A DNA stretch of 64,000 bases from WTAW01 sp964406575 (GTDB lineage: Bacteria > Acidobacteriota > Aminicenantia > Aminicenantales > Aminicenantaceae), in NCBI GenBank assembly GCA_964406575.1, contig CAYOSH010000016.1, positions 38,934 to 102,933 on the forward strand, written 5' to 3'. Position numbers and translations under genes: made by a program. The notes beneath the pieces were generated by a model. That model had not been told where the DNA came from. It worked only from the letters and a program-made list of their open reading frames with translations, and made no database searches. Shown here in pieces: positions 34,673-44,453 of this stretch; the first letter of the stretch is position 1; each line of letters opens with the position of its first letter.

Positions 34673-36135
34673 AGCTTTCGGATGTTATTGAAGGAGTCCC
34701 CAAAGCCATCATCCAAAACGGCTCGGACGTAGACATCCGAGGTATCTCTTACTCTTCGGGCACCGTTCAGTCCGAGGACCTCTTCGCTGCCCTAAAAGGA
34801 GAAAAAGCGGATGGCTTCGACTTCATCGGTGAGGCTATCGACAGAGGGGCTGTGGCTGTTCTCTCCGAAAGGGAAAAACCGCTTAATTTCCCAAAAACAT
34901 GGGTCCAGGTGTGCAATGCCCGGAAAGCGCTCGCACTCTGTGCAGCGAACTTCTATTCCCACCCCTCGCAAAAACTCAAAGTCGTGGGGATCACAGGAAC
35001 AAAAGGAAAAACAACCGTCACCTACATCCTGGAGGAGATCTTAAAAAGAGCAAACTTTCTCCCCGGAGTGATCGGAACAATCAGCTATCGAGGGCCGGGA
35101 GTCAACGCTTCCGCAGGACGAACCACGCCCGAGGCTCCCGACCTCCAAAAAATGCTGAAAGAGATGGTCGATCACGGCGCCACGCATTGTTTGATGGAAG
35201 TGTCCTCCCACTCCCTGGAGCTCAACCGGGTGACGGGCATTGATTTTGATGTGACCGTATTCACCAACTTGAGTGGCGAGCACATGGACTATCATCACTC
35301 CATGGAGCAGTATTTCAAGGCCAAAAAAAAGCTTTTTCTTTCTCCTTCACAAAAAAGAACGGCAGTGATCAATAGTGACGATCCCTGGGGGAAAAAACTG
35401 TTAACTCAGCTCTCGACGGGGGGGATAACATACGGGACAGAATCCACAGGCATGATCCGAGCAGAGGCCTTCACATTCTCTCACAAGGGAATAGAGATGA
35501 CCGTCAAGTATCCGTCGGGAAAGATACCTGTGTTTTCACCGCTCTTGGGAAAGCCAAATCTGTACAACATCCTCGCATCTATCGCCTGCGCCCTGACCTT
35601 GAGAGTGCCCATACGCAGTATCAAAGCCGGAATCGCTGGGCTCGACGGCGTCCCAGGCCGCTTCGAGAAGATACAAAACACGCTCGGGTACAGCATCTTC
35701 GTTGACTACGCCCACACAGATGATGCCCTTAAAAATCTGCTGGAAACAGCACAGGAACTCGACTTTGGGGAGATCATCCTGGTCTTTGGCGCAGGGGGTG
35801 ACCGCGACAGACTGAAAAGGCCGAGAATGGGAGAGGTCGCAGGAAAGTATGCTGACTGGACGATCCTCACTTCGGACAATCCCCGAACTGAAGATCCCAT
35901 GGGCATACTCGAAGACATTGAAAACGGAATAAAAAAGACTGGCCCTGAGAGATATGAAATTGAATCCGACCGCAGGTCTGCCATTCGCAAAGCCCTTTTG
36001 CGTGCCAAAAAAGGGGACTGTGTTCTGGTCGCGGGAAAGGGACATGAGGATTATCAAATACTCAAAGACAAGGCTATCCCCTTTAAGGATACAAATGTTA
36101 TTAGGAGCTTTTTGAAAGAGATGGAGGATATTTAA
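34669..36135 (+). CDS. murE: UDP-MurNAc-L-Ala-D-Glu:meso-diaminopimelate ligase
   Basis: 488 residues with the three Mur-ligase domains. The ATP loop is GITGTKGKTT, followed by TTPEAPDLQ and EVSSHSLEL. The C-terminal TSDNPRTEDP carries DNPR, the motif for diaminopimelate rather than lysine selection, so this organism should have meso-DAP peptidoglycan. The start ATG overlaps the ftsI stop (ATGA). Confidence 0.96.
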   Translation: MKLSDVIEGVPKAIIQNGSDVDIRGISYSSGTVQSEDLFAALKGEKADGFDFIGEAIDRGAVAVLSEREKPLNFPKTWVQVCNARKALALCAANFYSHPSQKLKVVGITGTKGKTTVTYILEEILKRANFLPGVIGTISYRGPGVNASAGRTTPEAPDLQKMLKEMVDHGATHCLMEVSSHSLELNRVTGIDFDVTVFTNLSGEHMDYHHSMEQYFKAKKKLFLSPSQKRTAVINSDDPWGKKLLTQLSTGGITYGTESTGMIRAEAFTFSHKGIEMTVKYPSGKIPVFSPLLGKPNLYNILASIACALTLRVPIRSIKAGIAGLDGVPGRFEKIQNTLGYSIFVDYAHTDDALKNLLETAQELDFGEIILVFGAGGDRDRLKRPRMGEVAGKYADWTILTSDNPRTEDPMGILEDIENGIKKTGPERYEIESDRRSAIRKALLRAKKGDCVLVAGKGHEDYQILKDKAIPFKDTNVIRSFLKEMEDI

Positions 36136-36137
36136 AA

Positions 36138-37517
36138 TTGGTTGAGTTTAGATTGTATCAGCTAAAAGAAAGAATGAAAGGTGAAATCCTCCAGGGCCCT
36201 CCATCTCTTTCTTTTCATAAATTTAATATCGATTCGCGATTAACTGAGCCGGGTGAACTCTTTTTTGCATTAACGGCCGAAAGGAACGGGCACGATTTTG
36301 TACCACTCGCTGCTGGGAAAGGAGCCGCGGGCGCAGTCATCTCACAAAAAATAATCCCTCCTTTTAATGACTTCGCCTTGATCAAGGTTCCCGACACCCT
36401 CCAAGCGCTCCAAAAATTGGCCCAAAGTACCCTCTCTGAGCACCCCGTCAAAGTTGTGGGTATTACTGGCAGTATCGGAAAAACAACGACCAAAGAGTTC
36501 ACCGCGGCTCTTCTTGAGCGACGGCACAAAGTCCTTAAGTCAGAGGGCAATTTCAACAATCATCTGGGACTTCCCCTTTCCATCCTCAAGTTGCAAGAGG
36601 ATCATGAGATCGCGGTGTTGGAGATGGGAATGAGCCACCCGGGGGAGATCAAGACGCTCACGCAGATCGCTCCGCCGGATGTGGCCGTCATCACCAATGT
36701 GCAACCGGTTCATCTGGAGTTTCTGAAAAACATGGCCAACATTGCCGCAGCAAAAAAAGAAATCCTCGAAGGGATGAAACCTGACGGAATAGCCATACTC
36801 AACGGGGATGACCCTTGGATCAGAAAAATCGCTGAAGATTGGGAGGGAGAAAAAATATTCTTCGGCACGTCGAAGAGATGGGATATTTCAGCCTATGATG
36901 TCCAAAAAAAAGGTTTCGATGGGATGTGTTTCGAACTGAATTATGGAGGGCAGAGCAAAAAAATCACTCTTCCCAATTTCTACGAATGCACCCTTCCCAA
37001 TTTTCTTGCGGCTGTGGCTGTCGCCCACACATTCTCTCTTCCTATCGAAGATATCCGCGAACTGGCCTCACAGTTGAGGCCTTTTGCGAAGCGAGGAACG
37101 GTGTTCCTTCTCCAAAAAGATATAAGACTTATCGACGATTCCTACAACTCGAATCCCACAGCCTTGGAGTTCACGCTGAGGAGTGTGGCCAAACTTCCGG
37201 CCAAAAGAAAGATTGCTGTCTTGGGGGATATGCTGGAACTCGGAGAGGATTCTGTCAAGTATCACATCGCAGCGGGGAAACAAGTCGCGAATAACAGTTT
37301 TGACATTCTGGTCACAGTCGGACCGATGAGCAAGCATATGGCCCAGGCAGCAAGGGAAACAGGGATGTCTACAGATCGCATACAGACTTTCGAAGACTCG
37401 CAAGAGGCAGCGGCGAACCTTCGCAGTTTTTTGGATCCCGGAGACCTCATCCTGGTCAAAGGATCTCGAGGCATCCACATGGAACGGATCATCGAACAAT
37501 TGAGAGAGGAAGGGTAA
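36138..37517 (+). CDS. murF: UDP-MurNAc-tripeptide:D-Ala-D-Ala ligase
   Basis: 459 residues. The start is taken as TTG at 36138, because GGAGG is nine bases before it and the N-terminus then contains the MurF substrate-recognition region (SRLTEPGELFFAL); the ATG at 36174 is an alternative. The ATP loop is GITGSIGKTTTKEF, followed by EGNFNNHLGLPLS and EMGMSHPGEI, then DDSYNSNP and LGDMLELG in the C-terminal domain. It adds D-Ala-D-Ala to complete the muropeptide. Confidence 0.95.
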   Translation: MVEFRLYQLKERMKGEILQGPPSLSFHKFNIDSRLTEPGELFFALTAERNGHDFVPLAAGKGAAGAVISQKIIPPFNDFALIKVPDTLQALQKLAQSTLSEHPVKVVGITGSIGKTTTKEFTAALLERRHKVLKSEGNFNNHLGLPLSILKLQEDHEIAVLEMGMSHPGEIKTLTQIAPPDVAVITNVQPVHLEFLKNMANIAAAKKEILEGMKPDGIAILNGDDPWIRKIAEDWEGEKIFFGTSKRWDISAYDVQKKGFDGMCFELNYGGQSKKITLPNFYECTLPNFLAAVAVAHTFSLPIEDIRELASQLRPFAKRGTVFLLQKDIRLIDDSYNSNPTALEFTLRSVAKLPAKRKIAVLGDMLELGEDSVKYHIAAGKQVANNSFDILVTVGPMSKHMAQAARETGMSTDRIQTFEDSQEAAANLRSFLDPGDLILVKGSRGIHMERIIEQLREEG

Positions 37518-37521
37518 ACGC

Positions 37522-38610
37522 ATGCTGTATTGGCTTCTGGTGCCGATGAAGGATTATTGGATATTCTTCAATGTCTTCCGGTACATCACGGTGAGAACGG
37601 CAATGGCAGGAATCACCGCGCTCCTCCTCAGCTTGCTGCTGGGCCCGTGCATGATCAAGTTCCTCAAGAAGTGCCAGATCGGTGAAGAGATCAGAGCTGA
37701 TGGCCCCAAATCGCACAACGAAAAAAAAGGAACTCCTGCTATGGGAGGAATTCTCATTATCAGCTGCACGGTCTTTCCTGCACTGCTCTGGTGCGATCTA
37801 AAGAACACATATGTCTGGCTCGCCATATTCACGATGATCTCGTTTGGGCTCATCGGATTCTGGGATGACTATCTGAAGATTATCGAGAAAAAATCCTCGG
37901 GAATGTTGGCCAGGCGAAAGATGATCTTACAGATTTTGCTTTCGGGCGTCATCGGTCTCGCCCTGATATATCTTGGATTGAAAGGGAATTTCAGCCTGAA
38001 CATGAGCTTCCCCTTTTTCAAGCAATGGACCCCCTATTTGGGGTTCCTCTATCTTCCTTGGATCATGTTTATCCTAGTGGGAGCCTCCAACGGTGTCAAT
38101 CTCGCCGATGGGCTGGATGGCCTGGCTATAGGTTTGACTTTTATCAGCGCTACGGCTTTTACGGCGCTGTCTTATGTTGCAGGTCACGCCCTCTGGTCGC
38201 AATACCTGAACATCACACGAGTGCCGCTCTCTTCAGAACTTACGGTTCTCTTGGGCGCTATGGCTGGCGCATGTTTGGGCTTCCTCTGGTATAACTGTCA
38301 CCCGGCCGAAATGTTTATGGGCGACGTCGGCGCACTTTCCTTGGGTGGGACTGTCGGGGCAGTGGCCATAATGATCAAGCAGGAATTTCTCCTGTTGATG
38401 GTCGCGGGCGTTTTTGTCCTCGAAGCACTGTCTGTGCTCATCCAGGTGTTTTACTTTAAGATTTCGGGAGGAAGACGTATCTTCCTCATGGCACCACTCC
38501 ACCATCATTTTGAGCTTAAGGGATGGTCAGAGCAAAAGGTTGTGGTCCGGTTCTGGATATTGGGCATCATATTCGCCCTGTTCAGCCTCACCACGCTAAA
38601 ACTGAGGTGA
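37522..38610 (+). CDS. mraY: Phospho-MurNAc-pentapeptide transferase
   Basis: 362 residues with about ten TM helices. Family motifs: GTPAMGGILI near 70, DDYLKI, NGVNLADGLDGLA, MGDVGALSLGG and PLHHHFELKGW near the end. It transfers phospho-MurNAc-pentapeptide to undecaprenyl phosphate to make lipid I in the inner membrane. It lies 4 bases after murF. Confidence 0.96.
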   Translation: MLYWLLVPMKDYWIFFNVFRYITVRTAMAGITALLLSLLLGPCMIKFLKKCQIGEEIRADGPKSHNEKKGTPAMGGILIISCTVFPALLWCDLKNTYVWLAIFTMISFGLIGFWDDYLKIIEKKSSGMLARRKMILQILLSGVIGLALIYLGLKGNFSLNMSFPFFKQWTPYLGFLYLPWIMFILVGASNGVNLADGLDGLAIGLTFISATAFTALSYVAGHALWSQYLNITRVPLSSELTVLLGAMAGACLGFLWYNCHPAEMFMGDVGALSLGGTVGAVAIMIKQEFLLLMVAGVFVLEALSVLIQVFYFKISGGRRIFLMAPLHHHFELKGWSEQKVVVRFWILGIIFALFSLTTLKLR

Positions 38611-38611
38611 A

Positions 38612-39985
38612 ATGGAACTCGAAGGCAGAAAAATTCTCATTGTGGGTTTTGGAAAAACAGGAGAGGAACTCTGCCGTTTTCTGCTGAATCAGGGAGCGCA
38701 TGTCACGGTCAGCGACAAGAGGACTGCTGAACAACTCTCTGAAAAAATCGAGCCCTGGCAGGAGAGAGGAGTTATTTTTGAGACAGGCGGACACGTTAGA
38801 AAGACTTTTTTGGATGCCCATTTGATAATTCCCAGCCCGGGCGTGCCAAAGATTCCCGAAATCGAGGAAGCCATGACAAAGGATGTGGAAGTCATTTCTG
38901 AAGTCGAACTCGCTTTCCAATACATCAAAGGCCGAATCGTCGGGATCACAGGAACCAACGGAAAATCCACAACAGCAACGCTGTCCCACATGATCCTAAA
39001 GAAGGCGGGAATAAAATCCTTTCTGGCCGGGAACATAGGCACTCCCCTCATAAGTTATGCCGAAGGAAGCGAAGACGATCACATCTATGTCACGGAGCTT
39101 TCCAGCTTCCAGCTGGAGTATATCAAACACTTCAGAGCCTTCATATCTGTCCTGCTCAACGTCTCCCCGGACCATCTGGACTGGCATGGCAGCTTTGCCG
39201 ATTATTTCGAGGCCAAAATAAAGCTTCTCTCTCACCAGGACGAAAAGGGCATTGCCATACTCAACCGAGATGACCCCCTCGTCTGGGACTTGTGTGGAAA
39301 AATCCAACCCAAAGTCTTCGGATTTTCTCGAAACCATAAGATCTCCCCCGGTTGTTTTATCGAAAGGCAATGGATCGTGTATTCGAACGAAGAGGAAGAG
39401 AGGGTAATCCGAACCTCTGATATTCCTCTCCTTGGCATTCATAATCAAGAAAACGTGATGAGTTCTATACTCATCGGTTTTCTCTTCGGAATCCCTAATT
39501 CAGGATTGAGGGAAACCATCAGAACATTCAAGGGTTTGGAGCACAGATTGGAAAAAGTCCTCACTCTCCAGGGTGTGACGTTCTACAACGACTCCAAAGC
39601 AACAAATGTAGGTGCGACCCTAAGATCCCTCCAGAGTTTCGGCCAGAAGATCATCCTCATCTTGGGGGGCAGGGACAAAGGAGGCGATTTCGAAGCCCTG
39701 AAGATACCGATTGCCGCACAAGTCAAGAAAGTCTTTTTACTGGGTGAAGCAAAAGAAAAAATTGCCCGCGCCCTCAAAAATGGGAATGGAGCATCCATGG
39801 CGCCGGTTTCCACACTGGCAGAAGCGGTGGAACGGAGTTTTGCAGCAGCCTCTCCCGGGGAGATCGTTCTTCTCGCCCCCGCATGCACGAGCTTTGATAT
39901 GTTCCAGAACTTCGAAGAAAGAGGCCGGGTTTTCAAACATGAGGTTTTTGCGCTCAAGGAAAGGATACAAGCACAAGAGACATAA
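38612..39985 (+). CDS. murD: UDP-MurNAc-L-alanine:D-glutamate ligase
   Basis: 457 residues. The N-terminal Rossmann-like domain begins ILIVGFGKTGEEL; the ATP loop is GITGTNGKSTTATL, followed by GNIGTPL and ELSSFQLE. In the C-terminal part, NDSKATNVGAT and LGGRDKGGDF are diagnostic. It adds D-Glu to UDP-MurNAc-L-Ala. It starts one base after the mraY stop. Confidence 0.96.
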   Translation: MELEGRKILIVGFGKTGEELCRFLLNQGAHVTVSDKRTAEQLSEKIEPWQERGVIFETGGHVRKTFLDAHLIIPSPGVPKIPEIEEAMTKDVEVISEVELAFQYIKGRIVGITGTNGKSTTATLSHMILKKAGIKSFLAGNIGTPLISYAEGSEDDHIYVTELSSFQLEYIKHFRAFISVLLNVSPDHLDWHGSFADYFEAKIKLLSHQDEKGIAILNRDDPLVWDLCGKIQPKVFGFSRNHKISPGCFIERQWIVYSNEEEERVIRTSDIPLLGIHNQENVMSSILIGFLFGIPNSGLRETIRTFKGLEHRLEKVLTLQGVTFYNDSKATNVGATLRSLQSFGQKIILILGGRDKGGDFEALKIPIAAQVKKVFLLGEAKEKIARALKNGNGASMAPVSTLAEAVERSFAAASPGEIVLLAPACTSFDMFQNFEERGRVFKHEVFALKERIQAQET

Positions 39986-39989
39986 GACG

Positions 39990-41102
39990 ATGGAAATTTT
40001 CAGACCGTACGGTTTCGACAAGCCCTTATTCCTTGTGACATTAGTCCTCCTGTCTTTTGGCTTAGTCATGGTCTTCAGCGCATCCGCCATCCTGGCGAGC
40101 GACCAATACCAACAGCCCTTCCATTTTTTCATCCATCAGTTGATCGGAGCCGGTTTTGGGCTGGCCATCATCATGGTTATGCTCTTCATACACAAACCGT
40201 TCTACGAGAACCAATATTTTATCTATGGATTGCTGATTTTGACATTCAGTCTTCTAGGCCTCTGTTTGGTAATGCCCTCATTGGGAGCAACCCATAGATG
40301 GATCCACTTCTACGGTATCCGGTTTCAGCCGTCAGAATTGGCCAAAATCAGTTTGGTTCTCTTCCTCGCCCTTCAACTGGAAAAGAAAAGAGACCAACTG
40401 GACAGGGTCTTTTCGCTCCTTTTTCCTCTAGCTGTCGTATTCCTTGGGATCTTTCTAACCATTGTAGAACCCGATTATGGTACAGCTATCCTCATTTTTG
40501 TGATATGCACCATGGTGTTCTTCATCGGCGGTGTGAAGATAGCGTATTTTCTGTTTTTGGGGATCTTTTCATCAGGGCTTTTTGCTCTGTATCTCTTCCA
40601 GGCGACCTACCGGATGAACAGGATCACAGCTTTCCTCTCTCCGAACAGCGATCCGCTTGGAAAGGGATTCCAAATCATCCAATCCAAACTGGCGGTGGGT
40701 TGTGGCGGACTCTTCGGTGTCAGCATAGGCGAAAGTACACAAAAGCTCTTTTTTTTGCCCTGCGCCCATACGGATTACATATATGCGATCATCGGGGAAG
40801 AACTCGGCCTTATTGGGACTCTGGCAACACTGTTGCTCTTTGTGATCATCCTGTGGCGAGGCCTGCTCATTTCATGGAGAGCGCCAACCACATTTTCGCG
40901 AATCATTGCAGGGGGACTTACGCTGGCGATATTTGCCCAAGCTTTACTCAATATCAGCATCGTGTTGGGGTTGGGTCCTCCTACAGGACTCCCCCTTCCT
41001 CTGTTGAGCTTCGGCAGATCGGCCCTCATCTGCACGCTGTTCAGCATAGGGATCCTCCTCCATATTTCCCAGAGAAAAGAAGGGAGTCGAGGCAAGGCAT
41101 GA
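39990..41102 (+). CDS. ftsW: Division-specific SEDS glycosyltransferase
   Basis: 370 residues from the ATG at 39990, just past the murD stop; the longer frame from 39711 overlaps murD and is rejected. About ten TM helices; motifs of the SEDS family include GLVMVFSAS near the start, GATHRWI, FQPSELAK, PDYGTA and the PCAHTDYIYAIIGEELG loop. It polymerises glycan strands at the septum in partnership with the class B PBP encoded upstream. murG overlaps its stop. Confidence 0.95.
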   Translation: MEIFRPYGFDKPLFLVTLVLLSFGLVMVFSASAILASDQYQQPFHFFIHQLIGAGFGLAIIMVMLFIHKPFYENQYFIYGLLILTFSLLGLCLVMPSLGATHRWIHFYGIRFQPSELAKISLVLFLALQLEKKRDQLDRVFSLLFPLAVVFLGIFLTIVEPDYGTAILIFVICTMVFFIGGVKIAYFLFLGIFSSGLFALYLFQATYRMNRITAFLSPNSDPLGKGFQIIQSKLAVGCGGLFGVSIGESTQKLFFLPCAHTDYIYAIIGEELGLIGTLATLLLFVIILWRGLLISWRAPTTFSRIIAGGLTLAIFAQALLNISIVLGLGPPTGLPLPLLSFGRSALICTLFSIGILLHISQRKEGSRGKA

Positions 41103-42205
41103 AAGCCAAACGAGTCATCATAAGCGGAGGCGGAACAGGCGGACATCTCTATCCTGCGCTTGCGGTCGGCGAAAAACTGAAGAAGAAAAACCCGAGTGTC
41201 GAAATCACGTTCGTTGGCAGTAGCCGGCAATTGGAAAAAAGCATAATGGAGCGTTATCAAGCCAATTTTATACCGCTGAAAATAGAAGGATTAAAGGGAA
41301 AGGGACTGAGCACATGTAAGTCTCTCGCTCTGCTGCCCTTTAGCTTTCTCAAATCTCTATTTATCCTCCTGCGGATGCGGCCGGATTTGGTGATCGGTGT
41401 CGGAGGCTACAGTTCGGGCCCGATCGTGCTTCTTGCGTCATTGTTCAGGACCCCGACTCTCATCATGGAGCAAAACCTCCGACCTGGTCTGACAAACAGA
41501 CTTCTGCTTCCATGGGTCCGCAAGGCCGTCGTCGCTTTTGAAGGGTCCGTCCCCTATTTCAAGGGGAAGGCCGACCTCACGGGGAATCCCACGCGAGAAG
41601 ATTTTGCCTCTCTTCCAAAAAAAAATCGGAATCATCGTCTGGCCATCCTGATTTTCGGAGGGAGTCAAGGCTCACACTTCCTCAACAAGGGTGTCACAGA
41701 ATCCTTGCCCCTTCTTACGCAGAAAAAAAAGGCTTTGCGTTTCGTCCACCAAACCGGAGAGACCGATTACGAATGGGTCAAGGATCGATATGCTGAACTG
41801 GGGTACACAGATGTGACCGTGTCTCCCTATTTTTTCGATATGCCCAGCTATTTCCAGAGTTCAGACCTCATCGTGTGCCGGGCGGGTGCCACCACGATCG
41901 CTGAGTTGATTGCGGCTCAAAAAGCATCGCTTCTGGTCCCCTTTGCTAAAGCAACGGACAACCATCAAGTCTTCAACGCCAAAGAGCTGGAAGCGGCCAA
42001 AGGCGCTGAGATTCTTCCCGAGGAGGAATTCACCCCCGAGGCTTTTACGGAAAAAATCCGGGATTTTATAGCCCATAAAGACAAAATAGACCGCATGGAA
42101 AATAATCTCAAACAGCTCAAAAAGGAAAATGCCGCAGAGAAAATCTCTGACATCTGCTTCAAACTCATGGGAGAGCACACAGAGGAGGGCTCGGGTGGTC
42201 AATAA
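41099..42205 (+). CDS. murG: Undecaprenyl-PP-MurNAc-pentapeptide GlcNAc transferase
   Basis: 368 residues from the ATG at 41099 (ATGA overlap with ftsW); a long upstream extension in this frame is a shadow of ftsW. The G-loops are SGGGTGGHLYPALA at the start and GGSQGSHFLN in the C-terminal half, with CRAGATTIAEL and ATDNHQ near the UDP-GlcNAc site. It converts lipid I to lipid II on the cytoplasmic face. Confidence 0.96.
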   Translation: MKAKRVIISGGGTGGHLYPALAVGEKLKKKNPSVEITFVGSSRQLEKSIMERYQANFIPLKIEGLKGKGLSTCKSLALLPFSFLKSLFILLRMRPDLVIGVGGYSSGPIVLLASLFRTPTLIMEQNLRPGLTNRLLLPWVRKAVVAFEGSVPYFKGKADLTGNPTREDFASLPKKNRNHRLAILIFGGSQGSHFLNKGVTESLPLLTQKKKALRFVHQTGETDYEWVKDRYAELGYTDVTVSPYFFDMPSYFQSSDLIVCRAGATTIAELIAAQKASLLVPFAKATDNHQVFNAKELEAAKGAEILPEEEFTPEAFTEKIRDFIAHKDKIDRMENNLKQLKKENAAEKISDICFKLMGEHTEEGSGGQ

Positions 42206-43580
42206 AAAATATCACAAGCTCAAACACATCCACATGATAGGAATCGGAGGCACCGGGATGAACGGCATAGCTGAAGTTCTCCTCAACCTAAGCTATAAAG
42301 TCACAGGGTCAGACATCCAGGAGAATGAAGCAACGCAACGCTTGGCCAGGATCGGAGCTGAGATTCACATCGGGCACAAAGCGGCACAGATCAATGGGGC
42401 AGATGTGGTGGTGATCTCATCTGCGATCACGAAAGAAAACGTTGAGGTTCAAGAGGCGAGACGCCAAAAAATTCCTGTGATTCCTCGGGCTGAGATGCTG
42501 GCAGAATTGATGCGCATGAAACACGGTATCGCTGTGGCCGGCTCTCACGGAAAAACATCCACCACATCCATGATCGCTCAGATGCTCGAGGCAGGAGGGT
42601 TCGATCCGACGATCATTGTCGGCGGCAGGCTCAACACCATCGGGGCACATGCTAAGCTGGGAGAGGGAGATTTTATCGTGGCCGAAGCCGATGAGAGCGA
42701 TCGTTCCTTCCTCTATCTTTCTCCCTTTATGGCTGTGTTAACGAACCTCGACGAAGAACACCTGGACCAATACAAGACTCTGGATGAGATCAAAAAGACC
42801 TTTATCCGCTTTGCGAACAAGGTCCCCTTTTATTGCCCCATCATCCTCTGCCTGGATGACCCTAACCTGCAGAGCCTCATGCCGGGATTGGAGCGTAGGG
42901 TCATCACCTACGGATTCTCCGCCCAGGCTGATATCTACTCCCGAGAACAATCGTTCGACCAATTCACCAGCAAATCCACTATCTACTACAGAAACGAAAG
43001 GCTCGGAATCCTGAAGCTGAGCGTCCCGGGAAAACACAGTATTTACAATGCGATGGCAGCTGTAGCCGTGGGGGTAGACCTGGAAATCCCTATCCCAACA
43101 ATCCTAAAGGCGCTTGAGGAGTACACGGGAATAGGACGGCGTTTTGAACTGAAACAGACGGTGAATGACATCATGATTCTCGAAGATTATGCGCATCATC
43201 CCACAGAGATCATAGCCACACTTGAGGCTGCCAAAAGGGGCTGGTCACGCCGGATTGTCGCTGTTTTTCAGCCTCATCGTTACACTCGCCTCGCCTCTCT
43301 AATGAGAAGATTTGCCACTTCATTCAACCAAGCAGATGTTCTCATCATCACAGAAGTCTATCCAGCGGGGGAAAAACCGATCGTGGCCGTATCTGGTCAA
43401 AGGCTCTATGAGGAAACGCATCAGTTTGGACACAAGAACATCTATTTTGAGTCTGAGCTATCAAAAATACCCGCTCTCGTCGCTCAATTGGCAGAGCCAA
43501 ACGATATGATTTTCATTTTGGGAGCAGGAAACATAAACACAACGATCCCTGAAATCATCAAAAAAATTGGAGTGCAATAA
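42195..43580 (+). CDS. murC: UDP-MurNAc:L-alanine ligase
   Basis: 461 residues from a GTG at 42195, chosen because GGAGG lies six bases upstream and the protein then begins close to the conserved HIHMIGIGGTGMNGIAEVL; the start overlaps the murG end by 11 bases. The ATP loop is AGSHGKTSTTSM. EADESDRSFL, TNLDEEHLD, YAHHPTEI and FQPHRYTR are typical. It starts the peptide stem. In many clusters murB and ddl follow; here ftsQ follows directly. Confidence 0.95.
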   Translation: MVNKKYHKLKHIHMIGIGGTGMNGIAEVLLNLSYKVTGSDIQENEATQRLARIGAEIHIGHKAAQINGADVVVISSAITKENVEVQEARRQKIPVIPRAEMLAELMRMKHGIAVAGSHGKTSTTSMIAQMLEAGGFDPTIIVGGRLNTIGAHAKLGEGDFIVAEADESDRSFLYLSPFMAVLTNLDEEHLDQYKTLDEIKKTFIRFANKVPFYCPIILCLDDPNLQSLMPGLERRVITYGFSAQADIYSREQSFDQFTSKSTIYYRNERLGILKLSVPGKHSIYNAMAAVAVGVDLEIPIPTILKALEEYTGIGRRFELKQTVNDIMILEDYAHHPTEIIATLEAAKRGWSRRIVAVFQPHRYTRLASLMRRFATSFNQADVLIITEVYPAGEKPIVAVSGQRLYEETHQFGHKNIYFESELSKIPALVAQLAEPNDMIFILGAGNINTTIPEIIKKIGVQ

Positions 43581-43583
43581 AAC

Positions 43584-44453
43584 ATGGCCTCTCACGCGAA
43601 TCCTCCGCTCAGATACCGAGCAAACGTATTCCTTTCCGAACCACAGTACTTCAAACGGAAAGTAAAAAAGTCAAAACCCAATAAAGTTCAGAGAAGGATC
43701 AAGCTGAAATTCAGGCACATCCTGGGAAGTTTCATTCTTATCTTTGGCCTCTTTCTCTCAATACAAAAGGTCTATCTGTTCCTGATATCCTGGGAAAAAC
43801 TCACCGTGAATCACATCGAGTTATCCTGCAAGCGAGATAGAATTGCTGAAGACATACGCCAATTTCTTAAGGGGAAACATTTGGGAAATCTTATGACCCT
43901 TGATATCCACGCATTCAAAGAAGAGCTAGCCATCCATCCATGGATCAAAGAGGTTCGCGTCCGCAAGGCTTTTCCTTCAACTCTTAAAATCGCCATTTTG
44001 GAAAGACAGCCCTTCGCTGTTATGAATGGGGATCCCCTCTTCCTCATCGACGGGGAAGGCATCAAGCTCCAGGAGATCGATTCTGTGGACAACTGGAGCC
44101 TTCCTCTACTCGTGGATGCCAATGATTTCAAGCAGGATAGCGAGGGAAAGATCGCTCTCGCATGGGCATTTCTGCAAAGCCTGGATCCATCAATGAGAGA
44201 ATCTGTGGACACAGTGGACCTCACGGAATATGAAAATGTGAAAGTCCGGTTCAAAGAGTCGCAGACGTGGCTCGTACTGGGGGAAGATCAATTTTATGAA
44301 AAAATGAAGCTGTACTTTGCCCAAACATCTTTTTTGAATCAATTCGGTCCCCTGGAATACGTGGACCTGCGTTTCGAGGAGCGCATCTATATAAAGCCTC
44401 AAAATTTATTCGCGAAAGATTTCTCTTCAAGCATCACGAAGGAGGCAAAATAA
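43584..44453 (+). CDS. ftsQ: Cell division protein FtsQ/DivIB
   Basis: 289 residues: a Lys-rich cytoplasmic tail (about 1-45), one TM helix (about 49-68), a POTRA domain (VNHIELSCKRDRI..HPWIKEVRVRKAFPSTLKIAILERQPFA, about 72-150) and a beta domain ending in VDLRFEERIYIK. This is the standard FtsQ layout. It recruits FtsL and FtsB and regulates septal synthesis. The ftsA ATG shares one base with its stop. Confidence 0.92.
   Translation: MASHANPPLRYRANVFLSEPQYFKRKVKKSKPNKVQRRIKLKFRHILGSFILIFGLFLSIQKVYLFLISWEKLTVNHIELSCKRDRIAEDIRQFLKGKHLGNLMTLDIHAFKEELAIHPWIKEVRVRKAFPSTLKIAILERQPFAVMNGDPLFLIDGEGIKLQEIDSVDNWSLPLLVDANDFKQDSEGKIALAWAFLQSLDPSMRESVDTVDLTEYENVKVRFKESQTWLVLGEDQFYEKMKLYFAQTSFLNQFGPLEYVDLRFEERIYIKPQNLFAKDFSSSITKEAK

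Noticed and set aside
39711..39989. Upstream extension of ftsW
   Set aside because: Overlaps murD out of frame; the ATG at 39990 starts a typical FtsW.
40298..41098. Upstream extension of murG
   Set aside because: Opposite reading frame of ftsW; MurG homology begins at the ATG at 41099.
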